Below, in pieces: positions 1-6,826 of a stretch of DNA of 16,089 bases. The translations under genes and the position numbers were made by a program. Numbering within the stretch: the stretch's first letter is position 1; each line of letters starts with the position of its first letter. This stretch comes from an uncultured Eubacteriales bacterium (lineage in GTDB: Bacteria; Bacillota; Clostridia; Oscillospirales; Acutalibacteraceae): positions 1 to 16,089 of the forward strand of contig ONNU01000230.1 in NCBI GenBank assembly GCA_900319255.1. Direction: 5' to 3'. The notes beneath the pieces were generated by a model. That model saw only the letters and a program-made list of their open reading frames with translations. It had not been told where the DNA came from and ran no database searches.

Positions 1-1206
1 GGCGGCGGAGCAGCAGGAATGATGGCAGGTAGCTTTTCCGCAGAAGCCGGCAGAGATACCGTTATCATTGAAAAAAACAAAAAAACAGGCAGAAAGCTAT
101 ATATAACGGGCAAGGGAAGATGCAATGTCTGCAATAACTGTGATGAAAAAACCGTTATTGCAAATACTCCCACAAACGGGAAATTTCTTTACAGCGCCCT
201 CAGCAGGTTTTCTCCCTCAGATACCATAAAATTTTTTGAAGAACACGGCTGTCCATTGAAAACGGAGAGAGGCAACCGTGTTTTTCCCGTGTCTGACAAA
301 GCCGGGGATATTGTGGATACACTTACAAGCGCCGTAAAAAGCTCCGGCTGCCGGATAATAAACGACACCGTATCGGACATAACTATAAACGATAACAGCA
401 TACGCTCAGTCACACTTTCTGACGGACAGGTGATGGAATGTACAAAGCTGATAATCGCTACCGGCGGCTGCTCATATCCGCTGACCGGATCCACCGGAGA
501 CGGATATGAATTTGCCAGAAAAGCCGGACATACAGTAAAGCTCCTGCGTCCGTCCCTTGTTCCGCTTGAAACAGAGGAGCATTTCGGATATGATGCAGAA
601 GGTCTGCTGCTGAAAAATGTTTCGATACGGGTTATAGATACAAAAAAGAAAAATAAATGCATATATACCGATTTCGGCGAGCTTGAGCTGAGACGTTACG
701 GCTTATCAGGAGCGATAATCAGAAGCGCTTCCGCCCATATGAAGGATATGGAAAGCGGCAGATATAAAGTCGAGATAGACCTGAAGCCTGCGCTCAGCGA
801 GGAAACACTTGATGCCCGGCTTCTTCGTGAGATAGGGAACGCCCGTTCCGGCAGCTATGAGCAGATATTATCCACTCTGATGCCGAAGGCGCTGATCGAG
901 GATTTTGTAAAGCTCAGCAGCATTTCGCCTGACCGCAGGTGCAGCGAGATAACAAAAGCCGAAAGAAAAACAATAACCGGCTGTCTTAAAAAATTGACAA
1001 GAACCGTTTCGGGCTTTCGTCCCATCGAAGAAGCGATCGTGACCTCCGGCGGAGTAAGCGTAAAGGAGATAGATCCGAAAACGATGCAGTCAAAGCTTGT
1101 TTCGGGCTTGTATTTTGCCGGAGAGGTAATTGACATTGACTGCTATACCGGCGGATTCAATCTGCAGGCAGCATTTTCGACCGGCGTGCTGGCGGCGCTG
1201 TCGTGA
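1..1206 (+). CDS. HI0933/YhiN-family FAD-dependent oxidoreductase, 5' end cut by window edge
   Basis: The open frame runs from base 1, and its first residues read GGGAAG, the Rossmann-type FAD-binding glycine motif that sits about ten residues into this family, so only about 8-10 codons are missing. 401 residues are visible, near the usual length of about 400-420. Family signatures are present: TGRKLYITGKGRCNVCNN near residues 29-46, the ATGG stretch with GGCSYP near residue 158, and a C-terminal SGLYFAGEVIDIDCYTGGFN flavin-binding block. The family (TIGR00275-like, 'aminoacetone oxidase family', related to BaiN) consists of cytosolic flavoproteins whose physiological substrate is mostly unknown, so I give no reaction. 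The next gene follows the stop by 15 bases with a strong ribosome site, so the two are probably co-transcribed. The internal ATGs at 19 and 22 are not the true start, because the FAD motif lies upstream of them. Confidence 0.9.
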   Translation, partial: GGGAAGMMAGSFSAEAGRDTVIIEKNKKTGRKLYITGKGRCNVCNNCDEKTVIANTPTNGKFLYSALSRFSPSDTIKFFEEHGCPLKTERGNRVFPVSDKAGDIVDTLTSAVKSSGCRIINDTVSDITINDNSIRSVTLSDGQVMECTKLIIATGGCSYPLTGSTGDGYEFARKAGHTVKLLRPSLVPLETEEHFGYDAEGLLLKNVSIRVIDTKKKNKCIYTDFGELELRRYGLSGAIIRSASAHMKDMESGRYKVEIDLKPALSEETLDARLLREIGNARSGSYEQILSTLMPKALIEDFVKLSSISPDRRCSEITKAERKTITGCLKKLTRTVSGFRPIEEAIVTSGGVSVKEIDPKTMQSKLVSGLYFAGEVIDIDCYTGGFNLQAAFSTGVLAALS

Positions 1207-1221
1207 TAAGGAGGGAAAAAT

Positions 1222-1632
1222 ATGGGTTTTCAGGATGACTGGATGATGCGTCAGATCGAGATGATGACCAGATTTGTTGCGAATGTTGTATTCGGCAGAA
1301 AGGATTCAGAGGTTCAATATGAGATCGTAGGCAATGTTGACGACAGCGATTCTCTGACCTTTACCGATGTTCTTCATCTTGAGCTGATGAAAAAGATAAG
1401 AGAGGGCAATTACTGCGAGGCTGAGGATATGCTTTTTGAAAATATGGAGTATTCCGATAAATATATCCAGCTTTCCTCCGATTTTTATCAAAGGCTGAAT
1501 TCGCTGACGGATGCTCAGCTTGAAGCCGGCGGCTTTTCAAGAGATGAGGTTTACGAGGGATATTTGGAGATCATGGCGCGTCTTGGAGTTCCTGTCGATG
1601 TTTTCGGACAGGCAGACAGAAGCGAATATTGA
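1222..1632 (+). CDS. Small soluble protein resembling DUF6483
   Basis: 136 residues with no signal peptide and no convincing membrane segment. The N-terminus (MGFQDDWMMRQIEMMTRFVA, then VVFGRKD) resembles what I recall of DUF6483, a Firmicutes family of unknown function. The rest is acidic and predicted helical (a LELMKKIREGNYCEAEDMLF stretch near residues 51-75, and DEVYEGYLEIMARLG near the end), reminiscent of a single helical-repeat-like scaffold, but I see no catalytic motif. The start is well supported: AAGGAGGG at 1208-1215 lies 6 bases ahead of the ATG. It follows the flavoprotein stop by 15 bases and is probably in the same transcript. The gene call is secure; the family name is from memory and the function is unknown. 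Confidence 0.8.
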   Translation: MGFQDDWMMRQIEMMTRFVANVVFGRKDSEVQYEIVGNVDDSDSLTFTDVLHLELMKKIREGNYCEAEDMLFENMEYSDKYIQLSSDFYQRLNSLTDAQLEAGGFSRDEVYEGYLEIMARLGVPVDVFGQADRSEY

Positions 1633-1662
1633 GTAAAAAGATCAGATTTGATTTTTTCATCA

Positions 1663-1691
1663 GAATAAACCTCTCCGCTTTGGCATATAAT
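1663..1691 (+). promoter_or_regulatory. Candidate sigma-E promoter ahead of the membrane miniprotein and spoIIIA
   Basis: GAATAAA (1663-1669), 14 bases, then CATATAAT (1684-1691). The B. subtilis sigma-E consensus is about KMATATT-N14-15-CATACAMT, so the -10 matches at 7 of 8 positions and the -35 at 5 of 7. The nested TATAAT could alternatively be a sigma-A -10, but no TTGACA-like -35 lies 16-18 bases upstream. It would start transcription about 50 bases ahead of the small gene at 1753. Confidence 0.45.
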
Positions 1692-1752
1692 TATTATAAA
1701 AGCGATACTGCTTTTGAAATTATTAACACGGAGCCGGCGGGAGGTATATGAA

Positions 1753-1914
1753 ATGCTGTTATTTTTTTCCGGATTTATTGCAGGTGTGATTGCAGGAGTG
1801 ATCTGTATGTCGCTGTTTGTCGCTTCGTCAGCTTCGGATGATGCGGCAGGCTCTCTTATGGATCGTTCAGGTCTGATCTCGGATAATGAAGAGATGAGCG
1901 ACAGCAAGGCATGA
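1753..1914 (+). CDS. Small single-pass membrane protein (53 aa)
   Basis: I chose ATG 1753 because GGCGGGAGGT (ending 1745) is a strong ribosome site 7 bases upstream; the in-frame ATG at 1714 has none. The protein is MLLFFSGFIAGVIAGVICMS through a hydrophobic helix of about 25 residues with GxxxG-like glycine spacing (GFIAGVIAG), then a short acidic, serine-rich tail of about 28 residues. This is the layout of DUF3789-like miniproteins, but the resemblance is generic. A sigma-E-like promoter lies just upstream and the spoIIIA operon starts 185 bases downstream, so expression in the mother cell during sporulation is a reasonable inference. The function is unknown. The strong ribosome site and the sensible membrane topology argue that it is real. 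Confidence 0.6.
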   Translation: MLLFFSGFIAGVIAGVICMSLFVASSASDDAAGSLMDRSGLISDNEEMSDSKA

Positions 1915-2008
1915 TATGCGGACAAAATGAATAAAAATGCTTTGCTGCAGCTGAAGAGCCGGCGCTTTTCAACCCACAGCTGAAAAAATAATAAAAGAAT
2001 AATCACAG

Positions 2009-2049
2009 GGACATGAGCAGTCGTTCGACAGCTTGTGTCCTTTATTTAT
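2009..2049 (+). terminator. Hairpin terminator candidate before spoIIIAA
   Basis: The left arm GGACATGAGC (from 2009) pairs with GCTTGTGTCC (2031-2040) with two G-U pairs, extended by GT/AC around a small loop, and is followed by TTTATTTAT. The T-tract is interrupted, so it may stop transcription only partly and could let the upstream sigma-E transcript run into spoIIIAA. Confidence 0.6.
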
Positions 2050-2099
2050 GTTCTAAAGAGCCGCGCATCTCTGTATAATAAAACAAAGCCAAAAGGGAG

Positions 2100-3050
2100 A
2101 TGATCATTACGGATAACAAAAGAGATTATTACGATCGCTGTGCATCCATGCTTTGCAGCGGGCTTTCGGAAATCCTGCTGAAAATACCCGAGGTCAAAAG
2201 AACCGCTGTTCAGGAAATACGACTCAGGAGCAATAAACCCATAGCTCTCAGCAGCGGAAAAGAAACATTTTTCGTATGCGAAAACGGCAGTATTATATAT
2301 TCCCCGGCTCCAAGAGCTGTGATCTGCACCCGGGAGCATCTGTTTGAATGCTTCAGGAGGATATGCTCATATTCCGTTTACAGCAAGCAAAACGAGATAA
2401 CCGAGGGCTATATCACAGCTTCAAACGGCTGCCGCATCGGCATTTCCGGAACAGCGGCAGTAAAAAAAGGCATGATCTGTTCCGTGACCGATATCACATC
2501 AATGAACATCCGAATATCACGCCAGTTCTTTGGAATATCAAGACAGCTGATGCAAAAGCTTTTCCCTCTTGATGGAGGCATACTGATAGCCGGAGCGCCC
2601 TCCACAGGAAAGACGACTTTGCTGCGGGATATCGCGTATAACGCATCCCTGGGGAATGAATGCCGGATAATGCGCACCAGCGTAATAGATGAAAGGGGGG
2701 AGCTGTCCGGAGGAAATAAGGGAGAGCTTGATCTGGGGCTTTCGGATGTATTTTCGGGATATCCAAAAAAATACGGCATGATACAGGCGATAAGATCAAT
2801 GTCACCGCAGCTGATAATCTGTGATGAGGTAGGCACAGACGAAGACGCATCAACAATAGCGAAGGGCGCAAATGCCGGCGCATATATAATCGCAACGATC
2901 CATGCCGGCAGTATCCGTGAGCTTGAAAGCAGAAGCCAGACAAAAAAGCTTCTTGAAACCGGAGCATTCAGCACCATCGTTATGCTTGATTCAAGCGACA
3001 GACCCTGCAATATCAGAGAGATACGAAAGCTTGACCGCTTTGCATCATAA
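2100..3050 (+). CDS. spoIIIAA: Stage III sporulation protein AA, ATPase of the SpoIIIA-SpoIIQ channel
   Basis: 316 residues, close to the roughly 307 of B. subtilis. This cytosolic secretion-type ATPase (related to type II/IV secretion motors) powers or gates the SpoIIIA complex in the mother-cell membrane facing the forespore. Visible motifs are Walker A GAPSTGKT (165-172), Walker B LIICDE (238-243), an Arg/Glu-rich VIDERGEL block (195-202) and ATIHAGS (265-271), all typical. The start is not ideal: GGGAG (2095-2099) abuts ATG 2100, and the next in-frame ATG (2148) has no ribosome site. Starting at 2100 keeps a few residues more than usual ahead of the conserved EIRLR (39-43). It is the first gene of a complete spoIIIA cluster, but 261 bases separate it from spoIIIAB, whereas the two are tightly packed or overlap in B. 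subtilis. Confidence 0.95.
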   Translation: MIITDNKRDYYDRCASMLCSGLSEILLKIPEVKRTAVQEIRLRSNKPIALSSGKETFFVCENGSIIYSPAPRAVICTREHLFECFRRICSYSVYSKQNEITEGYITASNGCRIGISGTAAVKKGMICSVTDITSMNIRISRQFFGISRQLMQKLFPLDGGILIAGAPSTGKTTLLRDIAYNASLGNECRIMRTSVIDERGELSGGNKGELDLGLSDVFSGYPKKYGMIQAIRSMSPQLIICDEVGTDEDASTIAKGANAGAYIIATIHAGSIRELESRSQTKKLLETGAFSTIVMLDSSDRPCNIREIRKLDRFAS

Positions 3051-3198
3051 AAAATACCCGAATCCGTGAAATTGACATTTCCCATGAGGGCGGACAAAAA
3101 GAATCCGTTGCAATCTCCTTTTCTTATCCCCCTGAGCAACTCAGAATTTAGCGGTTAAGATTTGGTATTGTATCATTTGAGGGGTTAAAGCTCAATCT

Positions 3199-3226
3199 GA
3201 ATATTGTATAAAAATGCGCATTAACA
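3199..3226 (+). promoter_or_regulatory. Candidate sigma-E promoter ahead of spoIIIAB
   Basis: GAATATT (3199-3205) fits the sigma-E -35 consensus KMATATT at every position. After 13 bases comes CATTAACA (3219-3226), which matches CATACAMT at 5 of 8 positions. The spacing is one base short of the usual 14-15. The gap it sits in (3051-3311) holds no gene that I can see; a 5-bp CTGAG/CTCAG stem at 3132-3144 is the only other structure noted. Confidence 0.35.
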
Positions 3227-3311
3227 CAGTAGTTATAAAATTTACGCCATTGAGTTTCATGGAATCAGGAAAATATTTTAAAAAGCGAAAACCAAAAAAG
3301 GGGATGACAAT

Positions 3312-3821
3312 ATGATACTGAAAATCGCAGGAGGGGTTCTGATAGTAATATGCGGCAGTCTTTGCGGCATATATTTTTCAGGCGCAACAGCCAAAAAAGC
3401 CGAATTCATTTCACAGTACATTTCATTTCTCAACCATACGGAAGCGATGATCTGTTTTGCCTGCGCAGATATCTACAGGATACTCAGTGAGCAGAGCGGA
3501 CTGCCGCTGATGAACAGGATGCTTGGTGAGATAAAAACAGAGCTTGAAAGCGGGCATGATTTTACATCCTCATGGTCATCGGCAGTTCATAATGCATACG
3601 AAAGAAAAGAATTTGAAAAGGAGGATCTTCCGCTGCTTCTGTCCTTTGCGGAGGGCTTTGGGGAGCTTGGCCCTGACGAAGAAAGCGGCAGGCTCAGGCT
3701 TCTGTGCAGAAGCGCGCAGGAGCGGCTTTCAGAGATAGAAAAAGAATTGTCCGGCAGAAAAAAGCTGTACCGCACTCTTGGAGTATTTTTCGGGATACTT
3801 GCGGCGGTAATAATAATATAG
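3312..3821 (+). CDS. spoIIIAB: Stage III sporulation protein AB
   Basis: 169 residues, matching the roughly 171 of B. subtilis. It is a membrane protein with an N-terminal hydrophobic segment (about 3-24), a cytosolic helical core and a C-terminal hydrophobic anchor (about 152-169); the family is related to GspF-type platform proteins and is thought to seat the SpoIIIAA ATPase at the channel. Typical features are the FISQYISFLNHTEAMI helix near residues 32-47 and the later FAEGFGELG stretch (112-120). GGGGA at 3300-3304 gives a good ribosome site 7 bases ahead of the ATG. spoIIIAC follows within 32 bases. Identification rests on both sequence character and its place in the operon. Confidence 0.93.
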   Translation: MILKIAGGVLIVICGSLCGIYFSGATAKKAEFISQYISFLNHTEAMICFACADIYRILSEQSGLPLMNRMLGEIKTELESGHDFTSSWSSAVHNAYERKEFEKEDLPLLLSFAEGFGELGPDEESGRLRLLCRSAQERLSEIEKELSGRKKLYRTLGVFFGILAAVIII

Positions 3822-3853
3822 ACCGTTCAGAATTAAACATACGGTGGTACAAA

Positions 3854-4048
3854 ATGAATATTGAGTTTATTTTCAAAATAGCTGCCATAGGAATAATCGT
3901 AGCGGTACTCAGTCTTGTTCTGTCCCGTTCGGGGAGGGAGGAACAGGCGATGCTGACTACACTTGCAGGACTTGTAGTTGTCCTGCTGATGCTGGTTGAG
4001 AAGATCTCGGAGCTTTTCAACACGATAGAGAGTCTGTTCGGATTTTGA
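3854..4048 (+). CDS. spoIIIAC: Stage III sporulation protein AC
   Basis: 64 residues (68 in B. subtilis), with two membrane helices (about 5-24 and 34-52) separated by the short polar loop SRSGREEQA. The start is ATG 3854 with GGTGG 6 bases upstream. A longer in-frame stretch reaching back to 3704 overlaps spoIIIAB and is not used. It ends in a 4-base overlap with the TTG start of spoIIIAD. SpoIIIAC and SpoIIIAD are membrane components of the mother-cell channel; their exact roles in the complex are not well defined. Confidence 0.93.
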   Translation: MNIEFIFKIAAIGIIVAVLSLVLSRSGREEQAMLTTLAGLVVVLLMLVEKISELFNTIESLFGF

Positions 4049-4437
4049 CAGATATCATCAGGATAAGCGCAGCCGCGATAATAACCGTACTGGCTGCTGT
4101 CGGACTGCGAAGGCAAAGCCCCGGAATATCCTTGCTTATCGCCGCATCCGGCGGAGTAATGATATTATTATTCATACTGCCCGAATTTTCGACCTTTATC
4201 ACAGAGGTAAGCGAGCTTGGAGCGATCGCAGAGATAAGACCCGAAAACATACAGATACTTATCAAAACAGCCGGCATATGCCTTGCGGGAAAGTTCACAT
4301 CTGAATTCTGCAGGGACAGCGGCTGCAGCTCGCTGGCATCAAAGATCGAGCTTGCTTCAAGAATAACAATAATAGTTTTGTCACTGCCGCTGTACGAAGA
4401 GATACTAAGCACAGCGCTGACGCTTCTTTCAGAATAA
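4045..4437 (+). CDS. spoIIIAD: Stage III sporulation protein AD
   Basis: 130 residues (about 133 in B. subtilis), almost entirely membrane helices. The start is TTG at 4045, inside the end of spoIIIAC (TTGA overlap), with no clear ribosome site of its own, so translation is probably coupled to spoIIIAC. The N-terminus MTDIIRISAAAIITV, a second helix pair around ISLLIAASGGVMILLFILP (42-60) and the C-terminal ASRITIIVLSLPLYEEIL region are as expected for the family. It encodes a membrane component of the SpoIIIA complex. Two stop codons in a row close the frame just before spoIIIAE. Confidence 0.93.
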   Translation: MTDIIRISAAAIITVLAAVGLRRQSPGISLLIAASGGVMILLFILPEFSTFITEVSELGAIAEIRPENIQILIKTAGICLAGKFTSEFCRDSGCSSLASKIELASRITIIVLSLPLYEEILSTALTLLSE

Positions 4438-4451
4438 TAATGGTGATCGGA

Positions 4452-5600
4452 ATGAAAAAAACGATAATTACACTATTGATAGGCGTGCTGCTGTTCCTTA
4501 TCGTGCCGGTACAGGTCAGCGCAGCTTCCGGAGAAAGCGAAAATACCAGTGATATATACGATAAGCAGCTTGAAAAGAGCGGAGCAGATCAGCTTTATTA
4601 TTCTCTTCCGGAAGAAACAAAGCAGATACTCAGCAGCATAAACTATGATTCTCTTGAGCCTGATAAGCTGATGGATCTGAAATACAGCAGCATTCTGCCA
4701 GCGCTTGAAGATATGATAACAGCAAAGGGACAAAAGCCGCTTCAGATGCTAATGACAGCATCAGGGATATTGCTGATATGCGCACTTGCCGGCTCAGCAG
4801 GAATACTTTCAACAGATAGCCCGCTCAAAAGAAATATCAGCGCAGTCGGCTCATTGTGCATCTGCGGCTGCTGCATCTATCCCTTGTGCAGTCTTGTAGC
4901 GCAATGCTCAGCTGTTATCGAGGGCGCTGCGGGCTTTATGTCGATGTATGCCCCTGTAATGGCAGGGCTGATGCTTTCATCCTCTCATCCCATGACAGGC
5001 TCAGCATATTACACATCGCTGATGGGAACCTCCGAAATGCTGGGATTGCTGTGTTCAAAGCTGATACTTCCGTTTCTGAATGTATTTCTTGCGTTGTCAG
5101 TGGTATCATCTCTTTCGCCGGGACTTGACCTTTCCGGCATATGCAAGGTGATAAGCAAATGCATGAAATGGATATTGAATTTTGCCCTGGGGATATTTGT
5201 AACGATAATTTCCGCCCAGACGATAATAACCTCGTCCATGGATGAAATGAGCAGCCGGGCAGTTAAATTTGCCGTAAATTCATTTGTACCCTTTGTAGGC
5301 GGAGTTCTGAGCGAAACAGTCAATGCTTTCAGCGGAAGCCTGTCTGTTCTGAAAAGCGGGGTAGGAGTATTTGTGATAATTGCATCAGCGTGTATCTTTC
5401 TCCCTGTTCTCATCGAATGTATCATATGGCGGATGGGATTTTTTGTGCTTGGAGCAGCGGCAGATATGCTGGGACTGGAGCTGCCGGGAGCATCGGTGAA
5501 AAGCATAGATTCAGTATGCTCGCTTCTGACAGCGGTCTTGCTCGTCACGCTTACTGTATTTATTATTTCGACCGTAATAGTGATAATTGCAGCCAGATAA
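4452..5600 (+). CDS. spoIIIAE: Stage III sporulation protein AE
   Basis: 382 residues from ATG 4452. I prefer this start to the ATG at 4440 because GGTGATC (4442-4448) matches the 3' part of the full Shine-Dalgarno sequence, and the aligned core then sits about 8 bases before 4452. It also gives a clean signal peptide (MKKTIITLLIGVLLFLIVPV, then QVSAAS). A polar stretch of about 80 residues follows, then roughly seven to eight hydrophobic segments, ending in TVFIISTVIVIIAAR. Length (about 399 in B. subtilis) and topology fit SpoIIIAE, a polytopic channel component that needs its signal sequence for membrane insertion. spoIIIAD ends 14 bases upstream and spoIIIAF begins 22 bases downstream. 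Confidence 0.93.
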   Translation: MKKTIITLLIGVLLFLIVPVQVSAASGESENTSDIYDKQLEKSGADQLYYSLPEETKQILSSINYDSLEPDKLMDLKYSSILPALEDMITAKGQKPLQMLMTASGILLICALAGSAGILSTDSPLKRNISAVGSLCICGCCIYPLCSLVAQCSAVIEGAAGFMSMYAPVMAGLMLSSSHPMTGSAYYTSLMGTSEMLGLLCSKLILPFLNVFLALSVVSSLSPGLDLSGICKVISKCMKWILNFALGIFVTIISAQTIITSSMDEMSSRAVKFAVNSFVPFVGGVLSETVNAFSGSLSVLKSGVGVFVIIASACIFLPVLIECIIWRMGFFVLGAAADMLGLELPGASVKSIDSVCSLLTAVLLVTLTVFIISTVIVIIAAR

Positions 5601-5622
5601 TATTTTATCGGGAAGTAGCATT

Positions 5623-6096
5623 ATGGAAAGTATCAATAAATGGGCGGCAGCGATCGCTGTATGCTCGGTTATCGTATGTATAACGGAGCTGCTGATAGCT
5701 GACGATAAAAACAGAAAAATAATAAGGGCAGTACTGGGATGCTTTCTTCTTGCGGCAGCAATACAGCCGGTGATCACATTTTCTTCAGGGCTGAAGGATC
5801 TCCTTCCCGCGCATGAATACAGCCTTGATGCTGATTCAGCGGAGCTTACACAGCTGCAGCATGATATGACAGACAGCCGGCTTGAAGCAGAAGCAGAGCG
5901 TATCCTTACCGAAAAGAGCCTGCATTTCATCAGCGCAGATATCACAGTAAGCTATGATACCAGCGGCGCCGCAAGCTCCCTGAGCTGCAATATCAGCATC
6001 AGCGAAAAGGACAGAGAGCATATTTCAGAGATCAAAAGCGCGATAAAAGAAAGCTTTGGCATAGAGCCGGGGATAATCATAATTTCGGAGGGATGA
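5623..6096 (+). CDS. spoIIIAF: Stage III sporulation protein AF (short form)
   Basis: 157 residues from ATG 5623, chosen because GGGAAG (5610-5615) lies 7 bases upstream; an in-frame TTG at 5587 lies inside spoIIIAE. Two membrane helices (about 7-25 and 33-52) are followed by a soluble domain of about 105 residues with an alternating hydrophobic pattern (ITVSYDTSG, LSCNISISE, EIKSAIKESFGIEPGIIII), like the ring-building modules of SpoIIIAG. It is about 50 residues shorter than the B. subtilis protein (about 206), mostly from the C-terminal half, but shows no frameshift or truncated end. Context and topology make the assignment firm. Confidence 0.9.
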   Translation: MESINKWAAAIAVCSVIVCITELLIADDKNRKIIRAVLGCFLLAAAIQPVITFSSGLKDLLPAHEYSLDADSAELTQLQHDMTDSRLEAEAERILTEKSLHFISADITVSYDTSGAASSLSCNISISEKDREHISEIKSAIKESFGIEPGIIIISEG

Positions 6097-6103
6097 TCCG
6101 ATA

Positions 6104-6131
6104 TCATATTTTCAGAGAAGGCACATATTAT
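6104..6131 (+). promoter_or_regulatory. Candidate internal sigma-E promoter ahead of spoIIIAG
   Basis: TCATATT (6104-6110) fits the -35 consensus KMATATT completely. After 13 bases comes CATATTAT (6124-6131), matching CATACAMT at 6 of 8 positions. It sits at the start of the 107-base gap between spoIIIAF and spoIIIAG. An internal sigma-E promoter upstream of spoIIIAG is known from B. subtilis, which supports the call. Confidence 0.5.
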
Positions 6132-6203
6132 TTATAAAGCCTGAAAAACCTGTAAAGCCTTAGCCGATCATACCTGGAGATGCACTGACAGAGGGTCGTT
6201 GAT

Positions 6204-6794
6204 ATGAAAGATAAAAAAGCGGAAGCGCGTAAAACATCATCATTCTTAAACAAGCTCCTTGGCAGCGAAAGGTCAATAACGATAATCGTCATCTGCGGAA
6301 TAATAGGCGTAGGGCTGGTATTCATATCATCTCATTTTGAAAAACCGGAGAGCAATGAGCAAGTGCAGGTCACAGAGGATAACGACAACACCTTTGCAAC
6401 AGATTATAAGCAGAGCATTTCCGAGGAGCTGGGAAATATGATTTCCAGTATCGAAGGCGCCGGCAAGACCAAGATAATGGTGACACTGGGGGGAACGGTA
6501 AGAAATATCTATGCAACAGACACAGATATCAACGATAAGGACAGCGCAAAGAAAACAGGCGAAAACCAGAACACAGACAAACAGAATACAGAAAAGAAAA
6601 AATACATTCTGGTAAGGGAAAAGGACGGCTCTGAAAAAGCATTATCACTGGGACAGCTTGTTCCGGAGATAAAGGGCGTGCTTGTGATATGCGAGGGAGG
6701 GGACAATGAGCAGGTAAGAGAAAGAATAACGGACGCAGTAAGCGCAGCGCTGAATATTACAAGATCGCATATCTGCGTTACTGTGTTAGGCTGA
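6204..6794 (+). CDS. spoIIIAG: Stage III sporulation protein AG, ring-forming channel subunit
   Basis: 196 residues with one N-terminal membrane helix (SITIIVICGIIGVGLVFISS, about 24-43) and a soluble ring-building domain in the intermembrane space. Hallmarks are the EELGNMISSIEGAGKTKIMV block (74-93) and the C-terminal GVLVICEGGDNEQVRERITD followed by AVSAALNI (158-185). In B. subtilis SpoIIIAG forms a large multimeric ring on the mother-cell side of the channel. Between the two halves lies a low-complexity, Lys/Asn/Asp/Thr/Gln-rich stretch (about 105-133), the usual variable insertion. AGAGGG (6190-6195) is 8 bases before the ATG. spoIIIAH follows by 32 bases. Confidence 0.95.
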   Translation: MKDKKAEARKTSSFLNKLLGSERSITIIVICGIIGVGLVFISSHFEKPESNEQVQVTEDNDNTFATDYKQSISEELGNMISSIEGAGKTKIMVTLGGTVRNIYATDTDINDKDSAKKTGENQNTDKQNTEKKKYILVREKDGSEKALSLGQLVPEIKGVLVICEGGDNEQVRERITDAVSAALNITRSHICVTVLG

Positions 6795-6826
6795 AAAACA
6801 GATAATTATTTGCAGGGGGTAATCAT

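Noticed and set aside
189..662. Long minus-strand frame opposite the flavoprotein
   Set aside because: Mirror of a well-supported gene, with no family character and no ribosome site.
3072..3077. TTGACA in the spoIIIAA-AB gap as a sigma-A promoter
   Set aside because: No -10-like sequence lies 16-18 bases downstream (the bases there are CAAAAA).
2408..3139. 243-residue minus-strand frame opposite spoIIIAA
   Set aside because: spoIIIAA has clear Walker motifs on the other strand; the antisense product has no recognisable domain.
3704..3853. N-terminal extension of spoIIIAC reaching back into spoIIIAB
   Set aside because: ATG 3854 has a ribosome site and gives the normal family length; the extension is spoIIIAB read in another frame.
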